Below, piece after piece: positions 52,621 through 63,838 of a stretch of DNA of 64,000 nt. Made by a program: the position numbers and the translations under genes. Source of the stretch: Bradyrhizobium frederickii. GTDB taxonomy: Bacteria; Pseudomonadota; Alphaproteobacteria; Rhizobiales; Xanthobacteraceae. Within the stretch, counting starts at the first letter, position 1, and every line of letters starts with the position of its first letter. Location: contig NZ_SPQS01000005.1 of the NCBI RefSeq assembly GCF_004570865.1, positions 310,001 through 374,000 of the forward strand. The letters run 5' to 3'. The notes under the pieces were generated by a model that saw nothing but the letters and a program-made list of their open reading frames with translations, did no database searches and was not told the DNA's origin.

Positions 52621-55600
52621 AGGCGCCGCGCCCCATCCCGGATGAAGTGCGTGGGCGGCAGGCGCGCGCATCGGACCCGACCGCCTCGGCTTTCGTGTCG
52701 GCCAATGCCGGCTCCGGCAAGACCCATGTGCTGGTGCAGCGCGTGATCCGCCTGCTGCTGGCGGGCGTGCCGCCCGAAAAGATCCTCTGCATCACCTTCA
52801 CCAAGGCCGCCGCGGCCAACATGGCCGAGCGCGTGTTCACCACACTCGGGCATTGGGTGACGCTGGATGATGCCGGGCTCGATGCCGCCATCCGCGCCGT
52901 CGGCATCCCGCATCCGAGCGCAAAGCTGCGGCGCGAGGCACGGAAGCTATTCGCCTGCGCGCTGGAGACCCCGGGCGGGCTGAAGGTGCAGACCATCCAT
53001 GCGCTGTGCACCCGCCTGCTCCAGCAGTTTCCGTTCGAGGCCAATGTGCCCGCGCGGTTTTCCGTGATCGACGAGCGCGACCAGACGGACATGATGGAGC
53101 GCGCCAATCTGAAGGTCTTGCTGGAGGCCGCGCGCGATCCGGACAGCGTCACCGGCCGCGCCTTGCTGACCGCGATGGCGAGCGCCGCGGACGTCACCTT
53201 CAAGGAGGTCGTACGCGAGGCCTGTCTCAGCCGCGATCATTTCATGGCCTGGACCGACGAGGCCGGCAATGCGGAAGCCGCCGCTGCGCAGATGGCGAGC
53301 GTGTTGGGCGTCGATGCAAGCGACCGCATCGAGGACGTCGAGAGCGAGATTCTTGATGGGCCCTACCTGCCGCGCTCGCGCTGGGACGACATCGCGTTTG
53401 CGTTGGAGGACGGCAGCAAGTCCGACAACGATCAGGCCGGCCGGCTGCGCGAGGCCAAGATGTTTTCCGGCGGCGCGCAGGTCGATGCCTATCTGTGCGT
53501 CTTCCTCACGGACGACAAGCTGCCGCGCAAGGCGGTGCTGACCAAGAAGTTTTGCGATCACAATCCGGCCGTCGCCCGCCTGTTCGAGAACGAGGCGCAG
53601 CGCGTCAGCGGATTGGTCGAGAAGCGCCGCGCCGTGACCATGCGCGACCGCACGGCGGCCCTGCTGCACATCGCAACCGCCGCCGCCGCGAACTACCGCC
53701 GCGAGAAGCAGGAGCGCGGCCTGCTCGACTACGACGATCTCATCGACAAGACGCTGGCGATGCTCGACCGCGTCGCTTCGGGTTGGGTGCACTACAAGCT
53801 CGACCGCGGCGTCGATCACGTCCTGATCGACGAAGCCCAGGACACCAGCCCGCGGCAATGGGACATCGTCGCCCACATCATCTCGGAATTCACCGCCGGG
53901 GAAGGCGCGCGCGAGGGGCTGAACCGCACCATCTTCGCGGTCGGCGACGAGAAGCAGTCGATCTTCTCATTCCAGGGCGCGGCGCCGCACGAATTCGATG
54001 CGCGCCGGCGCGAGCTGCACCGCAAGTTCACCGCCGCCGGGCTGAAATTCGATCCCGTCGCCTTCACCTATTCGTTCCGCTCGGGCGCGACGATCCTGCA
54101 CTCGGTCGACCACGTCTTCCGCGATCCGCAGATCTACAAGAGCATCCATTCGGTCGAGATCGGCCATCCCCTGCACAATGCGCTCGCTGACGCCGGCCCC
54201 AGCATGATCGAGCTGTGGGATCTTGCCGAGGCCGACGACCGGCAGGACATCGAGGGCTGGCGCGCCCCGTTCGACGGCGTCGCCGTCACCAGCCCCGAGG
54301 TCAAGCTTGCGCGCCGCATCCAGGCCGAGATCAAGCGGCTGGTCGAGAGCGGCACGCTGACGGGACACGAAGGCGAGCGCCGGCCGCTGCGTTACGGCGA
54401 CATGCTGATCCTGGTGCGCCGGCGCGGCAATGCGTTCGACGCCGTGATCCAGGCGCTGAAGCACGCTGGCGTCCCGGTCGCCGGCGCCGACCGACTCAAG
54501 CTCACCGAGCATATTGGCATCATCGACCTGATGAACCTCGCCGATGCATTGCTGCTGCCGCAGGATGATCTCGCGCTGGCGGTGGCGCTGAAGAGCCCGC
54601 TGTTCGGGCTCGACGACGACGACCTGTTCCAGTTGGCCCATGGCCGCAAGGGATCGCTGCGCCGCGCGCTCGGCGAACACGCGGCAGCAAGCGAGAAGTT
54701 CGCGACCGCGTTGCGCCGCCTCGAAGCCTGCGAGATGCGTGCGCGCGAGGAGACGCCGTTCGCCTTCTACGCCTGGCTGTTAGGGGGCGACGGCGGGCGC
54801 GCGCGCATCCTGCGCCGGCTCGGTCACGAGGCCAACGACGCGCTCGACGAGTTCCTCGAGCTGGCGCTGAACTACGAGCGCAAGGCACCGGCCTCGCTGC
54901 AGGGCTTCATGGCCTGGCTGCGTTCGGCTGACACCGAGGTTAAACGCGACATGGAGATCTCGCGCGACGAGGTGCGGGTGATGACCGTGCACGGCGCCAA
55001 GGGCCTCGAAGCCTCGGTCGTGTTCATGGTGGACACCACGTCGTCGCCCGCGGACTCCCAGCGTCTGCGCCTGATTCACGTGCCCCGCGGCAATGGCGGC
55101 GAGGTGGTGGTCTGGGCCGGGCGCAAGGCTGACGATCCCAAGCCGGTCGCGGAGGCGCGCAAGGCGATGATCGAGGAGACCGAGGACGAATATCGCCGCC
55201 TGCTCTATGTCGCGATGACGCGCGCGGCCGACCGCCTGATCGTCGGCGGTTGCATGCCGGGCAACATGAAGACGGTCCGCAAGCTGAGCTGGTATGACCT
55301 GGTCGACACCGGGCTCGCCGGCTCGAGCCTGGACAAGCAGGTGATCGAGACGCCGCTCGGCAAGGTCACCCGATTCGCCCGGCCGGAGGACGTCGCGGCG
55401 CTGGGCACGCCGACGGCGTCCGTCGATCAGACCATCGCCCTGCCCGACTGGCTGCGGACGCCGGCACCACACGAGACCGTCGACGATGACCTGGTCCGCC
55501 CGTCCGGTCAGCCGGCCGAGGAGGGCCGCAGCGTACGCTCAGGCGAATCGGTGCAGTCGCGCGCGCTGGCGCTGCAACGCGGCACGCTGGTGCACCGTCT

Positions 55601-56123
55601 CCTGCAATCCCTGCCGGATATCGCAACCGAACGCCGCCGCGAGGCGGCACTCGGCTTCATGGCCCGCAATGCCGCGGACTGGACCGAGGCTGACCGCGCC
55701 GCGCTGGCCGACAAGGTGCTCGGCTTGATTTCGGACCCGCGCGTTGCGCCGGTCTTTGCCACCGGCAGCCGGGCGGAAGTCGCCATCGCCGGCAGGCTGG
55801 AGCGGCCGGGCCGCCCTCCGGCCTTGGTGTCGGGGCAGATCGACCGGCTGGTCGTTCGCCCGGATGAGGTCTTGATCGTCGATTTCAAGACCAACCAGGC
55901 CGCGCCCAGGAGCGCCGGCGAGGCGCCTGCGGCCTATGTCCGGCAGCTGGCGCTGTACCGGGCGGTGCTATCGCGGCTTTATCCCCAGACCCCGATCCGG
56001 GCCGTCCTGCTCTGGACCGAGGCCCTTGAATATATGGAGATTTCAGCCCCCGCGCTGGACGCGGCGCTGGCATCCCTTCATCTCGGCGTGAGCGTCCTTG
56101 ACCCGGCAAGGGGCCGTTCATAG
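52614..56123 (+). CDS. addA: Double-strand break repair helicase-nuclease AddA
   Basis: 1169-aa UvrD-type helicase plus nuclease. Walker A is [11 protein letters not shown] (K36), Walker [14 protein letters not shown], with other SF1 motifs such as [13 protein letters not shown] [23 protein letters not shown] and [16 protein letters not shown]. The C-terminal nuclease has [12 protein letters not shown] (D1090, K1092). ATG 52614 overlaps the addB stop and is preferred over the frame's earlier ATG at 52581. Works with AddB in recombinational repair. Confidence 0.96.
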   Translation: MVKAPRPIPDEVRGRQARASDPTASAFVSANAGSGKTHVLVQRVIRLLLAGVPPEKILCITFTKAAAANMAERVFTTLGHWVTLDDAGLDAAIRAVGIPHPSAKLRREARKLFACALETPGGLKVQTIHALCTRLLQQFPFEANVPARFSVIDERDQTDMMERANLKVLLEAARDPDSVTGRALLTAMASAADVTFKEVVREACLSRDHFMAWTDEAGNAEAAAAQMASVLGVDASDRIEDVESEILDGPYLPRSRWDDIAFALEDGSKSDNDQAGRLREAKMFSGGAQVDAYLCVFLTDDKLPRKAVLTKKFCDHNPAVARLFENEAQRVSGLVEKRRAVTMRDRTAALLHIATAAAANYRREKQERGLLDYDDLIDKTLAMLDRVASGWVHYKLDRGVDHVLIDEAQDTSPRQWDIVAHIISEFTAGEGAREGLNRTIFAVGDEKQSIFSFQGAAPHEFDARRRELHRKFTAAGLKFDPVAFTYSFRSGATILHSVDHVFRDPQIYKSIHSVEIGHPLHNALADAGPSMIELWDLAEADDRQDIEGWRAPFDGVAVTSPEVKLARRIQAEIKRLVESGTLTGHEGERRPLRYGDMLILVRRRGNAFDAVIQALKHAGVPVAGADRLKLTEHIGIIDLMNLADALLLPQDDLALAVALKSPLFGLDDDDLFQLAHGRKGSLRRALGEHAAASEKFATALRRLEACEMRAREETPFAFYAWLLGGDGGRARILRRLGHEANDALDEFLELALNYERKAPASLQGFMAWLRSADTEVKRDMEISRDEVRVMTVHGAKGLEASVVFMVDTTSSPADSQRLRLIHVPRGNGGEVVVWAGRKADDPKPVAEARKAMIEETEDEYRRLLYVAMTRAADRLIVGGCMPGNMKTVRKLSWYDLVDTGLAGSSLDKQVIETPLGKVTRFARPEDVAALGTPTASVDQTIALPDWLRTPAPHETVDDDLVRPSGQPAEEGRSVRSGESVQSRALALQRGTLVHRLLQSLPDIATERRREAALGFMARNAADWTEADRAALADKVLGLISDPRVAPVFATGSRAEVAIAGRLERPGRPPALVSGQIDRLVVRPDEVLIVDFKTNQAAPRSAGEAPAAYVRQLALYRAVLSRLYPQTPIRAVLLWTEALEYMEISAPALDAALASLHLGVSVLDPARGRS

Positions 56124-56191
56124 GTTGGCTGCATGATCCCGGGCGCGATTCCAGGTCGCGCCGATTCTTTCAACCGAGTGAGGTAATCCCC

Positions 56192-56512
56192 ATGGCCGTT
56201 AGCAAGGTTTCCGACGCCGATTTCGAAGCCGAAGTGCTCAAGGCGAACGGCCCCGTGGTCGTCGATTTCTGGGCCGAGTGGTGCGGCCCGTGCCGCATGA
56301 TCGCGCCCGCCCTCGACGAGATCGCCGGCGCGATGGGCGACAAGGTCAAGATCGTCAAGCTGAACGTCGACGAGAGCCCGAAGACCGCCTCGAAATACGG
56401 CGTGATGTCGATCCCCACCCTGATGATCTTCAAGGGCGGCGAGATGGCCTCCCGCCAGGTCGGCGCGGCGCCGAAGGCGAAGCTGCAGCAGTGGATCACC
56501 TCCGCGGTCTGA
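56192..56512 (+). CDS. trxA: Thioredoxin 1
   Basis: 106-aa disulfide reductase. Active site WCGPC with C31 and C34; cis-Pro in MSIPTLMIF. Reduces ribonucleotide reductase, peroxiredoxins and other targets. It begins 68 nt after addA, with GAGGTAATCCCC before the ATG, so it may have its own promoter as well. The addA-trxA pairing is common in this order. Confidence 0.97.
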   Translation: MAVSKVSDADFEAEVLKANGPVVVDFWAEWCGPCRMIAPALDEIAGAMGDKVKIVKLNVDESPKTASKYGVMSIPTLMIFKGGEMASRQVGAAPKAKLQQWITSAV

Positions 56513-56539
56513 TCCACCTGCCATAAGATTATTTTCGAC

Positions 56540-56564
56540 AACGGCCGGCGAAATGCCGGCCGTT
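56540..56564 (+). terminator. Hairpin after trxA
   Basis: Perfect 10-bp stem AACGGCCGGC / GCCGGCCGTT with a 5-nt loop, 28 nt past the trxA stop. Only two T residues follow, so it is a weak intrinsic terminator or a Rho/stability element. Confidence 0.6.
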
Positions 56565-56607
56565 CTGCGTTGATGGGGCGTGTCCGGCGTATGACGAGTC
56601 CCAGCCC

Positions 56608-57666
56608 TTGCCTGCTCCTGCCGTAAAGCGCGCCCGAAGCTCGACCTCGCTCGTCGCGATGGAGGCGCGGTCGGTCGACGAAATCCCGCGCGGCAAGGAG
56701 TGGCAGTACGAGCCGAAATGGGATGGCTTCCGCTGCCTGCTCTCGCGCGACGGCAACATCGTCGATCTGCGCTCGAAGTCGGGTGAGGACCTCGCGCGCT
56801 ATTTTCCCGAGATCGTTTCCGCCGCGCTGCAACTGAAAGCGGATCGATTCACCCTCGACGGCGAGCTCGTCGTGCCGCACGGCAAGGGCTTTTCCTTCGA
56901 CGCGCTGCTGCAACGGATCCATCCCGCTGCAAGCCGCGTGAAGAAGCTCTCGCAGGACACGCCGGCGCTCTATCTCGTCTTCGATCTGCTCGCGACCGCC
57001 AGAGATAAGATGCTTGCCGAAAAGCCGCTGAGCGAACGGCGGCCGGCGCTGGAAGCATTTGCGAAAGCCAATCTGAAGGGCAGCCCCTTCCGTCTTTCGC
57101 CGACGACGACAAGCTACGCCACGGCCAAGAAATGGCTGGCCCAATCCGGCGGCGGCTCGGACGGCGTCATCGCCAAGCGCATCGATCTGCCCTATCAGGC
57201 CGGAAATCGCGACGGCATGCAGAAGATCAAGAAATTCCGCAGCGCCGATTGCGTGGTCGGCGGCTTCCGCTACGCCACCAACAAGATCGCGGGCCGCAAC
57301 GTGGTCGGCTCGCTGCTGCTCGGGCTGTACGACGATGCCGGCCTGCTGCACCATGTCGGCTTCACCTCCGCGATCAAGGCGGAGCAGAAGCCCGCGCTGA
57401 CCGACCGGCTGGAGGCGCTGATCGGCGAGCCTGGCTTCACCGGCAACGCGCCGGGCGGGCCGAGCCGCTGGTCGACCGAGCGCTCGGCAAAATGGTGTCC
57501 GCTGAAGCCGAAGCTGGTGATCGAGGTCTGCTACGACCATTTCAGCGGCGAGCGCTTTCGCCACGGCACCTCGATCCTGCGCTGGCGTCCCGACAAGGCA
57601 CCGCGGCAATGCACATTCGAGCAGCTGAAGCAGAAGGCGGCGGATCCGATGAAGCTGTTGAAGTGA
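56608..57666 (+). CDS. ATP-dependent DNA ligase (LigC/LigD-ligase-domain type)
   Basis: 352 aa. Motif I with the adenylated lysine is EPKWDGFRCL (K37 from the TTG start). Downstream are LDGELVV (motif III), DGVIAKR (motif IV) and an OB-fold ligand-binding domain to the end. It has no polymerase or phosphoesterase domain and no ku gene beside it, so it is a stand-alone ligase, likely for repair or NHEJ-related sealing. No ATG exists at the frame's 5' end: TTG 56608 or ATG 56659 (MEARSVDEIPRG, close to the usual start) are the choices. Confidence 0.88.
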   Translation: MPAPAVKRARSSTSLVAMEARSVDEIPRGKEWQYEPKWDGFRCLLSRDGNIVDLRSKSGEDLARYFPEIVSAALQLKADRFTLDGELVVPHGKGFSFDALLQRIHPAASRVKKLSQDTPALYLVFDLLATARDKMLAEKPLSERRPALEAFAKANLKGSPFRLSPTTTSYATAKKWLAQSGGGSDGVIAKRIDLPYQAGNRDGMQKIKKFRSADCVVGGFRYATNKIAGRNVVGSLLLGLYDDAGLLHHVGFTSAIKAEQKPALTDRLEALIGEPGFTGNAPGGPSRWSTERSAKWCPLKPKLVIEVCYDHFSGERFRHGTSILRWRPDKAPRQCTFEQLKQKAADPMKLLK

Positions 57667-57672
57667 TCCGCG

Positions 57673-57784
57673 CTCGTGCCCCGGACGCAGCGCGGAGCGC
57701 TGCAGAGCCGGGGCCCATGTCGCTACATTCTGGGTCCCGGCTCTGCGGAGCAGCGCTAGCGCCGCACCGCGTCCGGGACACGAG
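57673..57784. repeat. Intergenic palindromic repeat, family B copy 1
   Basis: CTCGTGCCCCGGACGCAGCGCGG... and ...CCGCACCGCGTCCGGGACACGAG are ~22-nt near-perfect arms; the centre holds a second dyad (CAGAGCCGGGGCCCAT / CTGGGTCCCGGCTCTG). It lies between convergent ligase and phosphoesterase genes. Confidence 0.88.
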
Positions 57785-57789
57785 AGCAT

Positions 57790-58530
57790 TTACCTGAGCC
57801 ATCCGCTCGCGATTGCTTGTGCCAGTTCTGGCTGCCCATTGCGCCGCGCCAGCGACGCCATGGCCTGGTGATCATACGCGACGTGGCGGAACGTCACCTG
57901 CCAGGCACCGTTCGCAAGTTCGAGGATCGCATAGCGCGCATGCGGCGTGCCGGCTTCGACGACATGCGGATACGGATGCTTGTCGCGAAAGCCGGGACTG
58001 CCGACGCTGCCGGGATTGACGATCAGCCGGCCGTCGCGCAAGCGCACGGCACGGGCGAGATGGGTGTGGGCGCAGAGGATCAGGGATTGCGTGAGCCCCA
58101 GCGCGAATTGCTCGATCCGGTCCAGCGGCGACAGCGCCACCGCGCCATCGGGATGCACAATGTCGAGCCAGTACACCTCGTCATTGCCGGGCGTCGCATG
58201 ACAGAGAAACACCTGGTCGCGGAATACCCGCGTCATCGGCTGCCCGCGCAGCCAGTCGAGTTGCGCGGCATCGAGCGCGGCATGGGCAGGGCGATCCCAG
58301 GAGCCCATCTTCTCCGGCGGACGGTCGAGCAGATAGCGATCGTGGTTGCCGAGCACATGCACGGCGTCGAGATTCATCAGGATCTCGATGGTGCGGCGCG
58401 CATCGAGCGGACCGCTCAGCATGTCGCCGAGATTGACGATGTCGGTGATGTCAAGCGCGTGGATGTCGGCGAGCACCGCCTCCAGCGCGAGATAATTCCC
58501 GTGGACATCAGCGATGACGGCAATGCGCAT
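57790..58530 (-). CDS. Calcineurin-like metallophosphoesterase
   Basis: 246 aa. Metal ligands are in DVHGNY (D8, H10), NLGDML, LGNHDRY, plus later His in LCHATP and CAHTHLA. This is the YfcE/MPE-type phosphodiesterase fold with a dimetal centre, here of unknown substrate. Start ATG 58530 (MRIAVIADVHGNY) is unambiguous; the frame open upstream lies in folC. Flanked on both sides by family B repeats. Confidence 0.88.
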   Translation of the reverse strand: MRIAVIADVHGNYLALEAVLADIHALDITDIVNLGDMLSGPLDARRTIEILMNLDAVHVLGNHDRYLLDRPPEKMGSWDRPAHAALDAAQLDWLRGQPMTRVFRDQVFLCHATPGNDEVYWLDIVHPDGAVALSPLDRIEQFALGLTQSLILCAHTHLARAVRLRDGRLIVNPGSVGSPGFRDKHPYPHVVEAGTPHARYAILELANGAWQVTFRHVAYDHQAMASLARRNGQPELAQAIASGWLR

Positions 58531-58544
58531 TGTTGTTATCCCTG

Positions 58545-58659
58545 CTCTCGTGCCCCGGACGCAGCGCAGCACGTCTTCCGCGGTGCGCTGCAGAGCCGGG
58601 GCCCATATTGCGGCAGTCTGGGTCCCGGATCGGCGCTGCACCGCGTCCGGGACAAGAGA
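58545..58659. repeat. Intergenic palindromic repeat, family B copy 2
   Basis: CTCTCGTGCCCCGGACGCAGCGCAGC ... CTGCACCGCGTCCGGGACAAGAG, near-identical arms to copy 1, with inner CAGAGCCGGGGCCCAT / CTGGGTCCCG. It separates the phosphoesterase gene from folC on the same strand. Confidence 0.88.
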
Positions 58660-58661
58660 CA

Positions 58662-60005
58662 TCATGCAGGCGGCGTGCCGTTGATGGCGAGCACGTGGCC
58701 GGCCAGATACAGCGAGCCGGTGATCAGGATACGCGGCGGCACCTCGTAGGCCAGTTTCGACAGCGTCCGCAGCGCGGCTTCGATTCCGGGCGCGATCTCG
58801 ACGCGCATGCCGAGGCTGCGCGCGGCATCCGCAAGACGATCGACCGGCATCGCGTTCTCGGTGTCGGGGATCGGCACCGCGATGATGTGACGGGTGAGGC
58901 CGGCGAAATTGGCGAGAAAACCCTGCGCGTCCTTGTTGCCCATCATGCCCGCGATCACGACCAGCGGCCGCGACACCCGCTCTTCGAGATCGCCGAGCGC
59001 GGCGGCTGCAACGCGGCCGCCTTCGGCATTGTGCCCCCCATCGAGCCAGATCTCCGAGCCCTGCGGACCCCAGGACAGCAGCTCGCCCGAGGTGATGCGC
59101 TGCATCCGCGCCGGCCATTCGGCGCCGACGATGCCGGCCTCGAACGCGGCTTGACTCACCTTGAAAATCGGGACCGCCCGCAGCGTCGCGATGGCGAGGC
59201 CGGCATTGGCGAATTGGTGGCGGCCGAACAGACGCGGCGCCGGAAGATCCATCAGGCCGCGGTCGTCGGAATAGACCAGGCGACCGCGCTCGACATTGAC
59301 GTGCCAGCTCTCGTTCGCGGCAAACAGCGGCGCACGCATCTGCTTGGCTTGCGCCTCGATCACGGCCATTGCTTCCGGCGCCTGCTCCGCGGAGATCACC
59401 GGCACGCCGCGCTTGATGATCGCCGCCTTCTCGCCGGCAATCGAGGTCAACGTGTCGCCGAGAAAGTCCATGTGGTCCATGCTGACGGGCGTGATCACGC
59501 AGGCCGCGGGAGCGTCGATGACGTTGGTCGAGTCAAGTCGGCCGCCAAGGCCGACCTCGAGCAGCACCACGTCGGCCGGGTTCTGCGCGAACAGGTGAAA
59601 GGCGGCTGCCGTCTTCAGCTCGAACAATGTCGCGGCCTCGCCGGCATTGACGCGCTCGACCTCTTCCAGCGCGGCGCGCAGCTCGTCGTCACCGACGAGC
59701 ACGCCGCCGCCCACGCGGCCGAGCCGGAAGCATTCGTTGATGCGGACGAGATAGGGCGAGGTATAGGCGTGGACCCGCAAGCCCGCAGCTTCCACCGTCG
59801 CGCGCAGATAGGCGAGCGTCGAGCCCTTGCCATTGGTGCCGGCGATGTGGATCACCGGCGGCAGCTTGCTTTCGGGATGCCCGAGCCGCGCGAGCAGCCG
59901 GTGCATCCGTTCGAGCCCGAGATCGATGCGTTTCTGATGCAGGACCGACAGCCGCCCGATCAATTCGCCGAGCGGCGCCTTCGTGCTGTCCGGGGACGCG
60001 TTCAC
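58662..60005 (-). CDS. folC: Bifunctional folylpolyglutamate/dihydrofolate synthase FolC
   Basis: 447-aa Mur-ligase-fold enzyme. P-loop [32 protein letters not shown] and the carbamoylated-Lys region [14 protein letters not shown] are seen. It makes dihydrofolate from dihydropteroate and adds glutamate tails. GTG start at 60005 overlaps the accD stop (GTGA), marking translational coupling. The accD-folC pair is conserved across proteobacteria. Confidence 0.96.
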   Translation of the reverse strand: MNASPDSTKAPLGELIGRLSVLHQKRIDLGLERMHRLLARLGHPESKLPPVIHIAGTNGKGSTLAYLRATVEAAGLRVHAYTSPYLVRINECFRLGRVGGGVLVGDDELRAALEEVERVNAGEAATLFELKTAAAFHLFAQNPADVVLLEVGLGGRLDSTNVIDAPAACVITPVSMDHMDFLGDTLTSIAGEKAAIIKRGVPVISAEQAPEAMAVIEAQAKQMRAPLFAANESWHVNVERGRLVYSDDRGLMDLPAPRLFGRHQFANAGLAIATLRAVPIFKVSQAAFEAGIVGAEWPARMQRITSGELLSWGPQGSEIWLDGGHNAEGGRVAAAALGDLEERVSRPLVVIAGMMGNKDAQGFLANFAGLTRHIIAVPIPDTENAMPVDRLADAARSLGMRVEIAPGIEAALRTLSKLAYEVPPRILITGSLYLAGHVLAINGTPPA

Positions 60006-60943
60006 GCGTGGGGCGCAGCCGGCGCCGTCTCAGCGGCCGATACGATCTGTGCCGGGCTGGTGACGGCCTGCGTCGGCTTCGATGCGCCCTCTTGTGCCGG
60101 CGCCTTGGTCAGCAGACGGCAGAGCCGCGCCAGGGTCGGGCGCAGCTCGTGGCGATGCACGACCATGTCGACCATGCCGTGCTCCTTGAGGTACTCGGCG
60201 CGCTGGAAACCCTCGGGAAGCTTTTCACGAATGGTCTGCTCGATCACGCGCGCGCCGGCAAAACCGATCAGCGCGCCGGGCTCGGCGATCTGCACGTCGC
60301 CCAGCATCGCGTAGGACGCGGTGACGCCGCCGGTGGTCGGATTGGTCAGCACGACGATGTAGGGCAGCTTGGCCTCACGCAGCATCTGCACCGCGACCGT
60401 CGTGCGCGGCATCTGCATCAGCGACAGGATGCCCTCCTGCATGCGCGCACCGCCGGATGCGGCGAACACGATGAACGGCGAGTTCTTCTCGACCGCAAGC
60501 TCCATCCCGCGCACGATGGCCTCGCCGGCTGCCATGCCGAGCGAGCCGCCCATGAAGTCGAAATCCTGGACAGCAACGACGACAGCGGAGCCTTCGAGCT
60601 TGCCATAGCCGACCTTGATCGCGTCGTTGAGATTGGTCCGCGCCCGCGCATCCTTGATGCGGTCGGCGTATTTCTTTTCATCGCGGAACTTGAGCGGATC
60701 GGCCGTCACCTCGGGCAACGCGACGTCGAACCAGGTCTCGTTGTCGAAGATCGACTTCAAGCGCGCCACCGCGCCCATCCGCATGTGGTAGTTCGAACCG
60801 GGGATGACGAACTGGTTGGCCTCGACGTCCTTGTAGAACACGAGCTGTCCGGAATCCGGGCATTTGATCCACAGATTCTCCGGCGTCTCCCGCCGCAGCA
60901 TGTTGCGGATCTTCGGCCGGACCACATTGGTAAGCCAGTTCAT
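60002..60943 (-). CDS. accD: Acetyl-CoA carboxylase carboxyltransferase subunit beta
   Basis: 313 aa. Forms malonyl-CoA with AccA in fatty-acid synthesis. The crotonase-fold core is intact ([52 protein letters not shown]). The N-terminal zinc ribbon is degenerate: of the four Cys in E. coli AccD only one remains ([14 protein letters not shown], then [14 protein letters not shown]). A disordered Ala/Pro/Thr C-terminal tail ends at PAAPHA. Lies 110 nt after trpA. Confidence 0.96.
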   Translation of the reverse strand: MNWLTNVVRPKIRNMLRRETPENLWIKCPDSGQLVFYKDVEANQFVIPGSNYHMRMGAVARLKSIFDNETWFDVALPEVTADPLKFRDEKKYADRIKDARARTNLNDAIKVGYGKLEGSAVVVAVQDFDFMGGSLGMAAGEAIVRGMELAVEKNSPFIVFAASGGARMQEGILSLMQMPRTTVAVQMLREAKLPYIVVLTNPTTGGVTASYAMLGDVQIAEPGALIGFAGARVIEQTIREKLPEGFQRAEYLKEHGMVDMVVHRHELRPTLARLCRLLTKAPAQEGASKPTQAVTSPAQIVSAAETAPAAPHA

Positions 60944-61053
60944 GGTTTGCTCCGATGTGCGGACCCGTGGAGGGCCGCCTGAAAGGATATATGGCGGCCG
61001 GACCTCCGCCCGGCAAGCCGCCGTGTCGCCCGCCTCGAAAGCGGAATTATGGC

Positions 61054-61886
61054 CTATTCCGCCGCCTGTTGCGCGCCCTTGACGCCCTGGGCCAGGGCCG
61101 CCGTCAACTCGGCGACCGCGTTAACGGTTTTGGCGGTCGCCCGACCCTCGGCATCGAGGCTGTTCTTGAGCGCATCGACCAGCGCGGTACCGACAACCGA
61201 ACCATCGGCCTTCTCGGCAATGGCGCGCGCCGCCTCCGGCGTGCGGATGCCGAAGCCGACGCATATCGGCAGCTTGGTATGCCGCTTGATGCGCGCGACA
61301 GCTTCACCGACGACATTCGCGTTCGCCGCCGCTGCACCCGTGATACCGGCGATGGAGACGTAATAGACAAAGCCTGACGTGTTCGCGAGCACCGCCGGCA
61401 GGCGCTTGTCGTCGGTGGTCGGCGTCGCCAGGCGAATGAAGTTCAGGCCCGCCTTCAGCGCGGGAATGCAGAGCTCGTCGTCTTCCTCCGGCGGCAAATC
61501 GACGATGATGAGGCCGTCAACGCCGGCCGTCTTGGCATCAGTCAAGAACTTGTCGACGCCATAGACGTAGATCGGATTGTAATAGCCCATCAGGACCAGG
61601 GGCGTGACGTTGTCGTCCTTGCGGAAGTCGCGCACCAGTTCCAGCGTCTTCTTCAAGGTCATGCCGGCCTTGAGCGCGCGCAGACCTGCAGCCTGGATCG
61701 ACGGACCATCCGCCATCGGATCGGTGAAGGGAATGCCGAGTTCGATGACGTCGGCGCCCGCCCTGGGCAGCGCCTTGACGATGTTGAGCGACGTCGTGAG
61801 ATCGGGATCGCCGGCCATCACATAGGTGACGAAGGCCGAGCGGCCCTGCTTTTTCAGCTCGGCAAAGCGAGTGTCGATACGCGTGG

Positions 61887-61890
<4 letters not shown>
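61054..61890 (-). CDS. trpA: Tryptophan synthase alpha subunit
   Basis: 278-aa TIM barrel that cleaves indole-3-glycerol phosphate to indole. Catalytic Glu and Asp lie in [19 protein letters not shown] (E and D aligned with E49/D60 of enteric TrpA). Phosphate-binding GFGIRTPE is present. GTG start overlaps the trpB stop (GTGA), typical coupling of the alpha2beta2 pair. Confidence 0.96.
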
Positions 61891-63097
<1,207 letters not shown>

Positions 63098-63101
<4 letters not shown>

Positions 63102-63772
63102 CGGACGCTCAACTCTCTGACGCTCAACTCTTGGGTGGCGCGCGCGGCGCGGATGAAGGCTTTGATCATCTCCGGATCCTTCACACCGGGAGCGCTCTCC
63201 ACCCCGGAGGACACATCGACGCCGCCGGCGCGGGTCAGGCGCACGGCTTCGGCAATGTTCCCGGCATGCAGGCCGCCTGAAACCATATAGGGCAGCGCGA
63301 GCTCGAGGTTTTGCAGCAGGTGCCAATCGAACGGCGCTCCGAGCCCGCCCGGCCGGGTCGCGTCCTTCGGAGGCCTCGCGTCGAACAGGATGCGGTCGGC
63401 GACCGCGGCGTAGCCCGGCAACACGGCGAGATCGGCCCCAGTCTCGACCGGCAACGCCTTCATCACCGGGCGGCCGTACTTCTGCTTGATATCGCGCAGC
63501 CGCGCGACGCTTTCCTTGCCGTGGAGCTGGAAAATGTCGGGCGACAGCGCGTCCATGATGTTGTCGAGCGTGGCATCATCGGCATCGACGGTCAGCGCCA
63601 CCTTGAGCGCGCGCCCCTTGACCTGGCGGCCGAGCTCACGGCCGAGCTCCAGCGACAGGTGCCGCGGCGACGGCGGGAAGAACACGAATCCCACCATATC
63701 CGCACCCGCCTCGAGCGCCGTTTGAAGCGTCTCGCGCGTGGACAGGCCGCAGATCTTGACGAGCAGGGACAT
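63098..63772 (-). CDS. trpF: Phosphoribosylanthranilate isomerase TrpF
   Basis: 224-aa TIM barrel of the tryptophan pathway. Catalytic Cys is in VKICGLST and Asp in ILFDARPPK. Its C-terminus ends [10 protein letters not shown], encoded by a 15-nt tandem duplication, which appears to have lengthened the protein just before the trpB overlap. Start ATG 63772. It separates from the upstream gene by 66 nt. Confidence 0.95.
63104..63133. repeat. 15-nt tandem duplication at the 3' end of trpF
   Basis: Two adjacent copies of GACGCTCAACTCT plus two bases (63104-63118 and 63119-63133), matching at 13 of 15 positions. They encode the repeated ELSVR on the minus strand and keep the frame and the trpF/trpB overlap. 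Confidence 0.85.
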
Positions 63773-63838
63773 GGTCTCAAAGCAAATGGAGGCCGCTGGC
63801 CCGCGGCCGGAAAACGGGGTTTTGCGTTGCGGCCGCTT

